Assembly (NCBI RefSeq): GCF_000731985.1
Contig: NZ_JNCS01000001.1
Location: 620,001-684,000 of the forward strand
Source: Natrinema altunense
GTDB lineage: Archaea; Halobacteriota; Halobacteria; Halobacteriales; Natrialbaceae
Length of the DNA: 64,000 bases
Direction: 5' to 3'
Shown here: piece by piece, positions 63,923 to 64,000 of the stretch
How positions within the stretch are numbered: position 1 is the stretch's first letter
Layout: each line of letters opens with the position of its first letter
Made by a program: the position numbers and the translations under genes
Notes under the pieces: model-generated
Databases searched by the model: none
Seen by the model: the letters and a program-made list of their open reading frames with translations, nothing else
What the model was told of the DNA's origin: nothing

Positions 63923-64000
63923 CCGCCGGCTCCCATCGCGGTCGTCGCCGGAGACACCTCGAGCGCGCTGACGGCACCGACGATGTGCTGTTTTCGTTCG

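Noticed and set aside
1-64000. CRISPR arrays, insertion sequences, tRNA or rRNA genes
   Set aside because: I read the intergenic regions and saw no regularly spaced repeats, transposase motifs or tRNA-like GTTCGA-loop cloverleaf sequences that held up. A tRNA scan was not possible here.

Overview
The window is a stretch of a haloarchaeal chromosome, probably from the Natrialbales side of the class (Natrinema/Haloterrigena-like); that placement is inference. It is GC-rich with strong G/C third-position bias. Its proteins are highly acidic. Many genes have a TATA-like element 25-30 nt before the start codon and no leader. The content is typically archaeal: A-type ATP synthase, PAN, pyruvoyl arginine decarboxylase, Tfx, bacteriorhodopsin and type IV pilin. 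No rRNA, tRNA, insertion sequence or CRISPR array was recognised.

Layout. 1-4.2 kb: a surface locus with the end of a small secreted beta-rich protein, a CARDB-type membrane protein, an archaeal SipW-like signal peptidase with an extra exported domain, and a DUF5305-type membrane protein. 4.4-8.0 kb: acyl-CoA ligase, small winged-helix protein, membrane protein, NAD synthetase. 8.3-12.2 kb: the retinal/bacteriorhodopsin locus, with an unknown divergent membrane protein, bop, a 553-nt gap, lycopene cyclase (crtY) and the Brp/Blh carotene oxygenase. Cyclase and oxygenase make retinal from lycopene for the proton pump. 12.2-15.9 kb: PIN-ATPase-KH protein and the soluble haem sensor HemAT, divergent. 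16-21.9 kb: M20, M32 and M48 peptidases, a hypothetical, TruA and a small membrane protein. 22-24.2 kb: nucleobase salvage (NCS2 permease and Hpt). 24.3-27.5 kb: oligoendopeptidase F and PAN. 27.9-29.6 kb: small HTH protein, PdaD and two small conserved proteins.

29.7-43.9 kb is the A-type ATP synthase region on the minus strand: H-I-K-E-C-F-A-B in one tightly overlapping operon. D lies about 5 kb further on, beyond a complete ABC importer (binding protein, two permeases, ATPase), a small membrane gene and a Zn-ribbon gene. 44-49 kb: a methyltransferase, a type IV pilin, a secreted protein divergent from a membrane-anchored winged-helix regulator (with symmetric elements between them) and a lipoprotein. 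49.1-52.9 kb: a radical SAM protein with CX4CX2C spacing, a stand-alone receiver, a DUF373 protein and a GGPP-type prenyl synthase. 53-56.8 kb: a BasT-type transducer coupled to a BasB-type binding lipoprotein. 57.3-59 kb: EtfA/EtfB. 59.2-63.9 kb: TRAM protein, metallo-beta-lactamase-fold hydrolase, small membrane protein, Tfx, an SDR lacking the usual catalytic residues, and a membrane protein built from an internal duplication.

Most genes are ordinary core haloarchaeal genes. The parts most worth a second look are the SipW/TasA-like surface locus at the left edge, the bop-flanking unknown gene and gap, the symmetric DNA upstream of two HTH genes, and the duplicated membrane protein at the right edge.
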